64,000 nucleotides of DNA from a bacterium D16-56 (GTDB lineage: Bacteria; Bacillota; Clostridia; Lachnospirales; Lachnospiraceae), in assembly GCA_003611875.1 (NCBI GenBank), contig RAYY01000019.1, forward strand, positions 28,011 to 92,010, written 5' to 3'. Made by a program: the position numbers and the translations under genes. Of the stretch, positions 8,272 through 15,950 are shown one piece after another. The notes below the pieces were generated by a model. It saw only the letters and a list, made by a program, of their open reading frames with translations. It made no database searches and was not told the origin of the DNA. How positions within the stretch are numbered: position 1 is the first letter of the stretch; each line of letters opens with the position of its first letter.

Positions 8272-10335
8272 GAATACTGCCACTGCTGTCTCATTTTCTA
8301 TTACATTCATTCCTGTGTGGAACTGAATATCCTGTGCATTTCCTTTGCTGCTGATAATACATATTGTAACGTCCCGATGACCTGCCGCCTTAATTTTTGC
8401 TCTGTCAAATTTGATCAGCGGTGCGCCTGCCCGGACCTTCTGACCTTCTTGTACCAGATATTCAAATCCGTCCCCATTCATACTTACGGTGTCAATTCCT
8501 ATATGCAGCAGAACCTCCATACCATTTTCCAGCTTTAATCCGCAGGCATGTCGTGAGTCTGGCATCAATGCTGCAATCTCTGCATCTGCCGGTGCATACA
8601 ATGTCTCGGTCTCCGGAATAATCGCCATGCCATCACCCAAAATTCCTTCTGAAAAAACGCCGTCCTTTACTTCCTTCAGAGGAATCGCCTTTCCAGACAA
8701 AAATGCTGTTAACTTTCCTGACACTGCTTTATCTGCTATTTTGTATGCGGTTTTATCTGCTTCATTTGCTTCTTTATCCGCTCTTTGACTTGCTTCTTTA
8801 TCCACTCTTTGACCTGCTTCGTTTTCACACATTACAGAAGCCGTTACTCCTGCCGCCAGACCGGCATCTGCTCCAGATCCAGAGGCAATTTCTGCCGGTC
8901 CGGCTGTCTCATTTACTTTATCCGCCAACAAGCCCTTCCTTCCGGCAACAGTTGTCAATAAAAACGGAACGGCAAATGCAATCACCATGCACACTGCAAA
9001 GGAAGCCATAAACTGAGGCTGGATGGACAAGATACCAGGAATCCCTCCTACCCCGATGGCATTTGCAGTTGTTCCTGTGGCTACACAGACCACTGCCGCC
9101 ACCCCAGAGCCAATCATTCCACAGACAAAGGGAAATCCTTTTTTTAAGTTCACACCGAAAATTGCCGGTTCTGTAACGCCTAAATAACAGGAAATACATG
9201 CCGGAATGTTTACCTCCTGTGCTTCCGGATCCTTTCTCTGAAGCCAGACCATTCCCAAAACCGCAGAGCCCTGCGCAATATTCGACAACGCGATCATCGG
9301 CCACAGCATGGTTCCGCCGTAATCTGCAATCAGCTGTAAATCAATGGCATTGGACATATGGTGAAGCCCGGTAATGACCAGAGGGGCATAAACAGCACCA
9401 AATACAGCGCCAAATACCACCTTAAAGGTTCCGGTAATTCCGGCAAATACAAGTGCAGAGATTGCTGCTCCAATCTTCCAGCCAATCGGTCCTAACACAA
9501 AATGCGCCGCCATTACAGACAACAACAAGCTGCAGAACGGAACCACGATCATGGAGATCACCTGGGGCGTAATCCTTCGGAAAAATTTTTCCAGATACAC
9601 CAAAGTAAAGGCTGCTAAAATCGCAGGAATGACCTGTCCCTGATAGCCGATCATATTAACCTGGAAGCCTCCAAAATTCCACTTGGGAATGTCCGCCGCT
9701 GCTGTTCCCGCAACTACATACGCATTCAACAGCTGTCCGGATACCAGCGTCAGGCCAAGGACAATCCCAAGCATCTGGGTAGTCCCCATCTTTTTTGTCA
9801 CAGACCAGCAGATACCCACCGGAAGCATATGGAATACCGCTTCCCCGATCAGCCACAGAAAACTGTCAATCCCTGCCCAAAACTGGCTGATATCACATAA
9901 TGTTTTTGTTCCGTTTTCAAACAAATATAAGCTGTCAATACAGTTTCGAAAACCAAGAATCAATCCGCCTGTAATAATTGCCGGAATGAGCGGTGCGAAA
10001 ATCTCTGCCAGCGCAGTGATCACCCTCTGCAGCACATTCTGGTTCTTCTTTGCCGCCTGCTTTACTGCGTCCTTTGACACCCCTTCAATCCCTGCCTCTT
10101 TTACAAAGTCATTGTAAAAATCAGCTACCGTGTTCCCGATGATTACCTGAAACTGCCCTGACTGTGTAAAGCTTCCTTTCACAACCTTCATTGCCTCAAT
10201 CGCTTTTACATCTGCCTTCCCAGGCTCTGCCAAGGCAAACCGCATTCTTGTCATACAATGCGAAACTGCCGCAATGTTCTCTTTTCCGCCTACCAAACGT
10301 AACAATTGTTTTGCGTCTTCTGCATATTGTCCCAT
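8266..10335 (-). CDS. treP: Trehalose PTS transporter EIIBCA
   Basis: This 689-residue PTS permease phosphorylates trehalose during uptake. The EIIB domain is at the N-terminus with the phosphorylated cysteine C27 in VSHCMTRMRF. The membrane EIIC domain spans roughly residues 105-475. A glucose-type EIIA domain fills the last 150 residues with the phosphohistidine H611 in LLHIGIDTV. Between EIIC and EIIA a flexible linker contains degenerate heptad-like repeats (KEASQRADKEA and similar). GGAGGG sits 8 bases before the ATG. The gene is first of the treP-treC operon and its promoter holds three putative TreR operators. Confidence 0.94.
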   Translation of the reverse strand: MGQYAEDAKQLLRLVGGKENIAAVSHCMTRMRFALAEPGKADVKAIEAMKVVKGSFTQSGQFQVIIGNTVADFYNDFVKEAGIEGVSKDAVKQAAKKNQNVLQRVITALAEIFAPLIPAIITGGLILGFRNCIDSLYLFENGTKTLCDISQFWAGIDSFLWLIGEAVFHMLPVGICWSVTKKMGTTQMLGIVLGLTLVSGQLLNAYVVAGTAAADIPKWNFGGFQVNMIGYQGQVIPAILAAFTLVYLEKFFRRITPQVISMIVVPFCSLLLSVMAAHFVLGPIGWKIGAAISALVFAGITGTFKVVFGAVFGAVYAPLVITGLHHMSNAIDLQLIADYGGTMLWPMIALSNIAQGSAVLGMVWLQRKDPEAQEVNIPACISCYLGVTEPAIFGVNLKKGFPFVCGMIGSGVAAVVCVATGTTANAIGVGGIPGILSIQPQFMASFAVCMVIAFAVPFLLTTVAGRKGLLADKVNETAGPAEIASGSGADAGLAAGVTASVMCENEAGQRVDKEASQRADKEANEADKTAYKIADKAVSGKLTAFLSGKAIPLKEVKDGVFSEGILGDGMAIIPETETLYAPADAEIAALMPDSRHACGLKLENGMEVLLHIGIDTVSMNGDGFEYLVQEGQKVRAGAPLIKFDRAKIKAAGHRDVTICIISSKGNAQDIQFHTGMNVIENETAVAVFR

Positions 10336-10362
10336 TCTTCAATCCCTCCACCTGAGCTTCAA

Positions 10363-10378
10363 ACTTGTTTAAACATGT
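10363..10378. promoter_or_regulatory. TreR operator O1
   Basis: ACTTGTTTAAACATGT, a near-perfect palindrome around TTTAAA, located just downstream of the treP -10 box where bound repressor would block initiation or clearance. Confidence 0.78.
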
Positions 10379-10388
10379 TCTTTACTAT

Positions 10389-10417
10389 GTTATAGCATAC
10401 TTGTTTAAACATGTCAA
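10389..10417 (-). promoter_or_regulatory. treP promoter
   Basis: On the minus strand TTGACA (10417-10412) and TATAAC (10394-10389) are spaced by 17 bases. Operator O2 occupies the spacer almost exactly, with O3 upstream and O1 downstream. Confidence 0.85.
10399..10414. promoter_or_regulatory. TreR operator O2
   Basis: Identical 16-mer to O1 (ACTTGTTTAAACATGT), lying between and overlapping the -35 and spacer of the treP promoter; binding would directly exclude RNA polymerase. Confidence 0.8.
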
Positions 10418-10430
10418 CACCTTTTTTAAT

Positions 10431-10446
10431 ATTTGTTTAAACAAGT
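10431..10446. promoter_or_regulatory. TreR operator O3
   Basis: ATTTGTTTAAACAAGT, same palindromic core TTTGTTTAAACAAG, located 2 bases upstream of the treR -35 box and upstream of the treP promoter, so it could serve autoregulation of treR as well. Confidence 0.76.
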
Positions 10447-10448
10447 TG

Positions 10449-10477
10449 TTGACTTTTTTAGATTCTGTTTCTATAAT
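10449..10477 (+). promoter_or_regulatory. treR promoter
   Basis: TTGACT (10449-10454) and TATAAT (10472-10477) with a 17-base spacer, directed toward treR. It leaves a 5' untranslated region of roughly 210 bases that contains the two repeat copies at 10501-10604. Confidence 0.82.
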
Positions 10478-10500
10478 ATCTTTGTAGGAATTACATCTTG

Positions 10501-10604
10501 GGTATACCTTGCAGCACAGAGTACCTCTGCTCCAAAAGAGCATGGCTTCACCGGCGTATGGTATACCTTATAGCATGAGGTACTCTCACTTCAAAAAACA
10601 TGGG
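10501..10604. repeat. Two degenerate copies of a dispersed repeat in the treR leader
   Basis: Copies 10501-10546 and 10560-10604 both begin GGTATACCTT, share GTAC near base 20 and end near CATGG. The first contains the small hairpin GCTCC-AAAA-GAGC. A third, better-preserved copy sits in the 5' part of cobS (44279-44357). Confidence 0.6.
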
Positions 10605-10692
10605 ACCAAAAATCCCATCCCATAAAGCTTTGAATGTGCAAATATCTGTTGAATATAAAAAGTTCACTAATCTTTGATCAGAGGTAAAGAAA

Positions 10693-11424
10693 ATGCCAAA
10701 AGCAATCTATGAAAATATCTATAAAGACTTAAAACAAAAAATCGAAACCAATGTTTTTGCCTATCAGGAGCTTTTACCCTCAGAAAACACATTGATTCAA
10801 ACTTATAACTGCTCCCGCAATACCCTCCGCCGGGCAGTCAGCCGCCTGGTAACGGATGGCTATGTACAGACCATGCAGGGAAAGGGAGTACGCAATATCT
10901 ATCAGCCCGCCGCACAGACCGCCTTCACCATCGGAGAAATCGAAAGCTTTCGGGAATCTGCCGCACGAAACGGCCATCGTCCCTTTACGCAAGTTCTTCT
11001 ATTTACCGAGTTTGCGGTTAACGAAAAACAATCTCAATATACAGGCTTTCCTGTTGGAACCGATGTTTACTATATCCAACGGCTCCATTATTTAGACGAT
11101 ATACCCTTGATCCTGAACCATAATTATTTCTTAAAAGAATCAGTCCCTGGGCTTACAAAAGAAATTGCAGAAAATTCTATTTATGAATATTTGGAGAATA
11201 CATTACGCATGACGATTGTAAACAGCAAACGAATCATGACAGTAGAAAAGATGACACAAATTGATGAAAAATATCTGAAGATGAATGCAGATGATTATAA
11301 TTGCATGGCAGTGGTCAGCAGCCAGACCTACAACCGTGACGGTGTGATGTTTGAGTATACCCAGTCCCGGCACCGCCCGGACTATTTCCGTTTTTATGAT
11401 AATGCTGTGAGAAAACCGGTGTGA
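10693..11424 (+). CDS. treR: GntR/HutC-family trehalose operon repressor
   Basis: This 243-residue regulator has an N-terminal winged helix-turn-helix (LLPSENTLIQTYNCSRNTL, then RAVSRLVTDGYVQTMQGKG) over residues 1-70 and a UTRA effector-binding domain over about 95-235. Position next to and divergent from treP-treC, with three palindromic operators between, identifies it as TreR. In Bacillus TreR responds to trehalose-6-phosphate, which is the likely inducer here. AGAGG precedes the ATG. Adjacent promoter and operator O3 suggest autoregulation. Confidence 0.92.
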   Translation: MPKAIYENIYKDLKQKIETNVFAYQELLPSENTLIQTYNCSRNTLRRAVSRLVTDGYVQTMQGKGVRNIYQPAAQTAFTIGEIESFRESAARNGHRPFTQVLLFTEFAVNEKQSQYTGFPVGTDVYYIQRLHYLDDIPLILNHNYFLKESVPGLTKEIAENSIYEYLENTLRMTIVNSKRIMTVEKMTQIDEKYLKMNADDYNCMAVVSSQTYNRDGVMFEYTQSRHRPDYFRFYDNAVRKPV

Positions 11425-11573
11425 TTCACCTCTGATATGCTGATTGAAAAAAGAACACTTCTTGAACAAAACGAAAACAAAATGAAACACAAAACAAATT
11501 ACAGATCATGTAAAAAATTCATGGAAAGCACAATACAAAAATCACTGAAGACCAATCTTAAATATACTATTTA

Positions 11574-11609
11574 TCTCACAGCAAATCATTATGCTGATTC
11601 GCTGTGAGA
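11574..11609. terminator. Hairpin between treR and capF (possible bidirectional terminator)
   Basis: TCTCACAGC (11574-11582) pairs perfectly with GCTGTGAGA (11601-11609) and the stem continues inward for five of six more bases around a TTATGC loop. It lies between the convergent ends of treR and the capsule operon. Neither side has a strong T-run, so terminator function is uncertain. Confidence 0.5.
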
Positions 11610-11651
11610 ATACATGACTTGGCCAAGTTTTAAAAAATAAGCCGCAACCGT

Positions 11652-12908
11652 TCAAGCATGAATGTTATTACTCACTGGTTCGTAAAAAGTATCTGGATAT
11701 TTCTCATCAAACGGTTCATTTGCCCACATCACAGTTACCAAATTCTCTGTTTCTGAAAGATTAATGATATTATGGGTATATCCTGGCAGAATTTGAACTG
11801 CCCTCATCTCCTCCCCCGTGACCTCAAATTCGAGTATGGGATACGCTTCTTTTGTCTCCGGATCGATACCAACCTTTCTCTCCTGTATTATCCCATGTCC
11901 GGAGATCACGATAAAGATCTCACATTTACTGTTGTGCCAATGCTGTCCGCGAGTTATCCCAGGCTTTGCAATGTTAATTGATACCTGACCACAACAGGAA
12001 GTCCGAAATATCTCCGTAAAATTTCCGCGGTTGTCCACATGTGACCTAATAGAGTATGCTATTTTCGAAGAAGGCAGATATGATAAGTAAGTGCTGTATA
12101 ATTTTTTTGCAAAAGATCCATCCGGTATTGATGGTATTTCACAAGTTACGGGCATCCCCTTGAAGGAATTTAACAGATCTATGATCTCTCCCAGGGTTGC
12201 ATGATGAGTAATCGGAACATAGCAATAGCGGCCACAAGGAGTCTCTACCGCCTCCAGTCCAGTATGTTCTCCATCTACAGGGTATTCGCAGTGATGCTCT
12301 TTTCCTTCCAGTCCATCCAGCAGCTCCTCCACCAAATCATCTATATAAATCAATTCCAGCTCTGTCATCGGGTCATTCACTGTATATTCCAGATCATTGG
12401 CTATGGCGTTGCAGAAAGTAGCCACAGCAGAGTTGTAATTAGGTCTGCACCATTTTCCAAACAAATTAGAAAAACGATACACCAAAACCTTTGTACCTGT
12501 ATCAGCCGCATACTTAAAAAACAATTTTTCGCTGGCAAGTTTACTCTTTCCATATTCCGAACCAGCAAACCGCCCAACTAAAGATGCTTGGGAGGAACTG
12601 GCAAACATCACAGGACAAGTATTGCGAACGTCTGCCAGGATCTTAAGAAGCGTAGAAGCAAAGCCAAAATTTCCCTTTGTAAATTCCGATATCTCCTTCG
12701 GCCGATTCACGCCTGCTAAATTAAACACATAATCCGCCTTCTTGCATGCTCTTATTAGTTCATCCCTGCTGCTCTTGTTATCATATTCATAAATTTCCTC
12801 AATATTCAGATTGGGTCTGGTCCGATTCCTTCCGTCCCGTATCTCCTCCAAATTTTTAACAAGATTTCTTCCTATAAAACCATTACTTCCCGTTACCAAA
12901 ATCTTCAA
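11652..12908 (-). CDS. capF: CapF-type bifunctional reductase with C-terminal cupin
   Basis: This 418-residue protein has an N-terminal NAD(P) Rossmann domain (ILVTGSNGFIGRNLV; YGKSKLASEK active site) and, from about residue 290, a cupin domain with the metal-binding GQHWHNSK and PGYTHNI. This is the CapF/WbjC architecture, in which the cupin is a 3-epimerase and the Rossmann domain a 4-reductase in UDP-N-acetyl-L-fucosamine synthesis. The start is TTG at 12908 with GGAGG six bases upstream. CapE lies just upstream; the partner 2-epimerase CapG is not in the window. It is the last gene of the polysaccharide operon. Confidence 0.9.
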   Translation of the reverse strand: MKILVTGSNGFIGRNLVKNLEEIRDGRNRTRPNLNIEEIYEYDNKSSRDELIRACKKADYVFNLAGVNRPKEISEFTKGNFGFASTLLKILADVRNTCPVMFASSSQASLVGRFAGSEYGKSKLASEKLFFKYAADTGTKVLVYRFSNLFGKWCRPNYNSAVATFCNAIANDLEYTVNDPMTELELIYIDDLVEELLDGLEGKEHHCEYPVDGEHTGLEAVETPCGRYCYVPITHHATLGEIIDLLNSFKGMPVTCEIPSIPDGSFAKKLYSTYLSYLPSSKIAYSIRSHVDNRGNFTEIFRTSCCGQVSINIAKPGITRGQHWHNSKCEIFIVISGHGIIQERKVGIDPETKEAYPILEFEVTGEEMRAVQILPGYTHNIINLSETENLVTVMWANEPFDEKYPDTFYEPVSNNIHA

Positions 12909-12943
12909 TGTTTTCCTCCACGCTGTACACGCTTCACAGCATA

Positions 12944-14008
12944 TTATGCTCTGTGAGTATCAGATACTCCACCACACATTTCCAATGCTTTTCTCACATA
13001 ATCCGCAGTAAGTATTTTTTCTACTGTGTTATCCACATCCAATCGCTTCGTGTTATGAGAGGTATATGCCTCGTCGGCTTCCGTTATGACCCGCCCCTGG
13101 GCAAAATACTTATCATAATTTAAATCCCTGTTATCAGCCACTACTCGGAAATACCGTCCCATATCCTCAGAACGCAGTCGTTCTTCCCTGGTCATAAGTG
13201 TTTCATATAGCTTCTCTCCATGCCTGGTACCGATCATCTTGATGCCTGTATCTCCAAAAAGCTGCTGCACAGCTTTGGCAAGCACACCAATTGTGGATGC
13301 ATCGGATTTTTGTACAAACAAGTCTCCTGGCTGGGCATGTTCGAATGCAAATGAAACAAGGTCCACAGCCTCATCAAGATTCATGAGAAAACGAGTCATA
13401 TCCGGATTCGTGACTGTAATAGGATTTCCGCTCCGTATTTGATCAATAAAAAGAGGGATCACCGATCCCCTTGAACACATCACATTTCCGTATCTTGTAC
13501 AGCATATAACCGTTTTACCTCTTTCTGCAGCAATTCTGGCATTTGCCCTTACCACATGTTCCATCATAGCCTTGCTTGTTCCCATGGCATTAATGGGATA
13601 GGCAGCTTTATCAGTACTGAGACAGACAACCTTTTTTACCCCTTCCTCAATAGCCGCATGCAGCACATTGTCCGTTCCTTCCACATTGGTATGTACTGCC
13701 TCCATAGGGAAAAATTCGCATGACGGCACCTGTTTTAGAGCAGCTGCATGGAATATGTAGTCTACACCAACCATTGCATCATGAACAGATTGGAAGTTTC
13801 TTACATCTCCAATATAAAATTTCACCTTGTCTGCCACATCTGGATGATGAACCTGCAGTTCATGCCGCATTTCATCTTGCTTTTTTTCATCACGGCTGAA
13901 TATCCGTATCTGGTCAATGTCAGTATGGAGGAAATGCCTTAGGACAGCATGGCCGAAGGATCCTGTTCCTCCAGTGATTAGAAGGGTTGTTTTGTTAAAG
14001 TTGTTCAT
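12944..14008 (-). CDS. capE: UDP-N-acetylglucosamine 4,6-dehydratase/5-epimerase, CapE type
   Basis: This 354-residue soluble short-chain dehydrogenase/reductase has TLLITGGTGSFGHAVL at the N-terminus (nucleotide-binding GGxGxxG) and the LSTDKAAYPINAMGTSK segment typical of the FlaA1/CapE/PseB family, where the usual Tyr of YxxxK is replaced. The ATG at 14008 is chosen because AAGGAG lies about 9 bases upstream; an upstream in-frame start would add 29 unrelated residues. Followed directly by CapF, it most likely makes the first intermediate toward UDP-L-FucNAc. Confidence 0.92.
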   Translation of the reverse strand: MNNFNKTTLLITGGTGSFGHAVLRHFLHTDIDQIRIFSRDEKKQDEMRHELQVHHPDVADKVKFYIGDVRNFQSVHDAMVGVDYIFHAAALKQVPSCEFFPMEAVHTNVEGTDNVLHAAIEEGVKKVVCLSTDKAAYPINAMGTSKAMMEHVVRANARIAAERGKTVICCTRYGNVMCSRGSVIPLFIDQIRSGNPITVTNPDMTRFLMNLDEAVDLVSFAFEHAQPGDLFVQKSDASTIGVLAKAVQQLFGDTGIKMIGTRHGEKLYETLMTREERLRSEDMGRYFRVVADNRDLNYDKYFAQGRVITEADEAYTSHNTKRLDVDNTVEKILTADYVRKALEMCGGVSDTHRA

Positions 14009-14108
14009 ATATTTAACACTCCTTATTACGGCGAATTTACAATATAAAAGTGTTCTCACCTGTTTACAGCACTGCTGAACAATGTAGTAAAACACAATCC
14101 GACTTATT

Positions 14109-15362
14109 TTATCTCCTCACTTCTGACTGCAATCGATAGAAAATATTCATATACGCCTCCATGTTTTTTTCTTTATTAAAATTAGCCTCTGCAAAAGCCC
14201 TTAAATCAGAACAATATTTTTCCTTTCCACATTTTAGAACTTCTTTTACTGCCGATACAAACCCATCCTGATCCTGATAATCCACTAATTTCCCTCTTTT
14301 GTTGTTAATCAATTCGACACAAGCTGTGGTTCGATATGCAACAACCGGTGTACCACAGCTAATCGCCTCTGCTGTAGTCTTACCAAATGTCTCTTGGCGA
14401 GTTGGATTTAAAAAAACATCTGCCATGGAATAATATTCTGCAAGAATTTCCGGATTCGTTACCTTTCCAATAATCTTCACGTTATTAGAAATATCCTTAG
14501 CTCCCTCTAATAATTGACCAACTAAAATAACCAGAGCATCCTCAATCTGTTTAGCAGTGTGAATTATTGTTGAAAAACCTTTTGATTCACTCCAAACAGT
14601 TGCAACTCCTAAAATCACTTTTTGATTTTCAGAAATCTTATATTTGGTTTTTATAGAACTACCATTTTTCGGTCTGAATAGGTCTAAATCTACCCAATTA
14701 TACACACGTTGAATAATGTGAGCCTCTTTTAATAATGATTTTTTTGATTCATTAGTAATCCATTCAGATACTCCTACAACTGCCAGCCTATGGATGGAAT
14801 GAAACCACTTCTTTTTATCACAAAAACATTTAAAAGACATGTCAAAGAACCAGCTTACATTATCATGATGAATAGCAGGACAATTACCACATGTTGTTTG
14901 CCACTTTTTACATTTATATTGCGTAAAATATGTACAATGACCAGTAAAAAAGAAGCAATCATGTAAAACTATTACCGTGGCAATTTTATGTTTTGATAAA
15001 TATTTAAATAGTTTTGGAAAATGGATTGAGTTATTATGCAAAACTCGAAGTATCACAATATCTGGTTTTCGTTCATCCATTTGTTTGATTAACGCATCTG
15101 TATCAGATCCAGAAAAATAACCCTGCAGACCAAAAATTCTTGAAAATAATGCATGTATTTTAAATGATTTGGCGTCCCCGTACAGTTTTACTCTAGCATT
15201 TTCCTGAGAGTCATCGTTAAAGGAAGAAATAAAACAATATGAGTTTATTCCATGTGCACAAAACCATTCATGCATTTCCTTTGTTGTTCGTCCTGTACTA
15301 TTGGAAAATCCAAAGGATCCATTTATTTGTATTATATTGAGCTGTTTTTTTCTGTCAGACAT
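14109..15362 (-). CDS. Glycosyltransferase family 4
   Basis: This 417-residue protein has a GT-B fold: an N-terminal acceptor domain (LNIIQINGSFGFSNSTGR) and a C-terminal donor domain with VWSESKGFSTI and the GT4 motif ADVFLNPTRQETFGKTTAEA (one E-x7-E element). It carries unusually many cysteines around residues 125-175 (CTYFTQYKCKKWQTTCGNC), as in the subgroup of GT4 enzymes that bind a structural metal. It would add one sugar to the lipid-linked repeat unit at the cytoplasmic face. Sugar specificity cannot be told from sequence. The ribosome binding site is weak. Confidence 0.85.
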   Translation of the reverse strand: MSDRKKQLNIIQINGSFGFSNSTGRTTKEMHEWFCAHGINSYCFISSFNDDSQENARVKLYGDAKSFKIHALFSRIFGLQGYFSGSDTDALIKQMDERKPDIVILRVLHNNSIHFPKLFKYLSKHKIATVIVLHDCFFFTGHCTYFTQYKCKKWQTTCGNCPAIHHDNVSWFFDMSFKCFCDKKKWFHSIHRLAVVGVSEWITNESKKSLLKEAHIIQRVYNWVDLDLFRPKNGSSIKTKYKISENQKVILGVATVWSESKGFSTIIHTAKQIEDALVILVGQLLEGAKDISNNVKIIGKVTNPEILAEYYSMADVFLNPTRQETFGKTTAEAISCGTPVVAYRTTACVELINNKRGKLVDYQDQDGFVSAVKEVLKCGKEKYCSDLRAFAEANFNKEKNMEAYMNIFYRLQSEVRR

Positions 15363-15386
15363 ATTTTTACACCGTAATTTTCCATT

Positions 15387-15913
15387 TCATTTTTTAGTGC
15401 TAATAACTTTAGCCGGCACACCGGCAACTGTCATCCCACTTTCCACATCATGAGCGACAAATGAATTTGCTCCAATTGTCACATAATCTCCAATTGTAAT
15501 TTCTCCACATACCACTGAATTTGGATAAATGGTCACCCTATTTCCGATTGTTGGTATTCCTCTGTCACTTCTTTCACCTAATGCAACGCCCTAATAAACC
15601 GTGAAATTATCTCCTATCTTTTTGCAGTTCAGATATGCACCATCACCATGAACAATTAATAATTCCTTTCCAATATGAATCCCTGTGCCTTCATGTATCC
15701 CATATTTATATTTGCAATGTCTCAATATACAGTATGGTATACATTTAAAAATTGGATAAAGATTTTTTAATAAGGAATTGATAAATTCTCATCCAGACTT
15801 GATATGAAAATACACTCCCAAGCGGTCTGAAATACCATTTTATAAGGTCAGATAACTCCCCCAAAGCGTTCCAAATCACTTTTTATCATATCTTTCAATT
15901 TAAAGGCTTTCAA
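15387..15913 (-). pseudogene. Serine O-acetyltransferase-like hexapeptide acetyltransferase, decayed
   Basis: Reading from a TTG at 15913 gives LKDMIKSDLERFGG, the N-terminus of the CysE/SAT-like family, then an in-frame TGA, later a TAA, a frameshift and a TAG where VYQGVALGE would be expected. The C-terminal half keeps hexapeptide-repeat sequence (PTIGNRVTIYPNSVVCGEI, then the end VAGVPAKVISTKK). At least three independent lesions make it a pseudogene. In such clusters the intact enzyme O-acetylates a sugar or an amino-acid substituent. It lies between asnB and the GT4 gene. Confidence 0.87.
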
Positions 15914-15950
15914 ATCATTCCACTCCTGTCGAAATAGATTTGTTGTAAAA

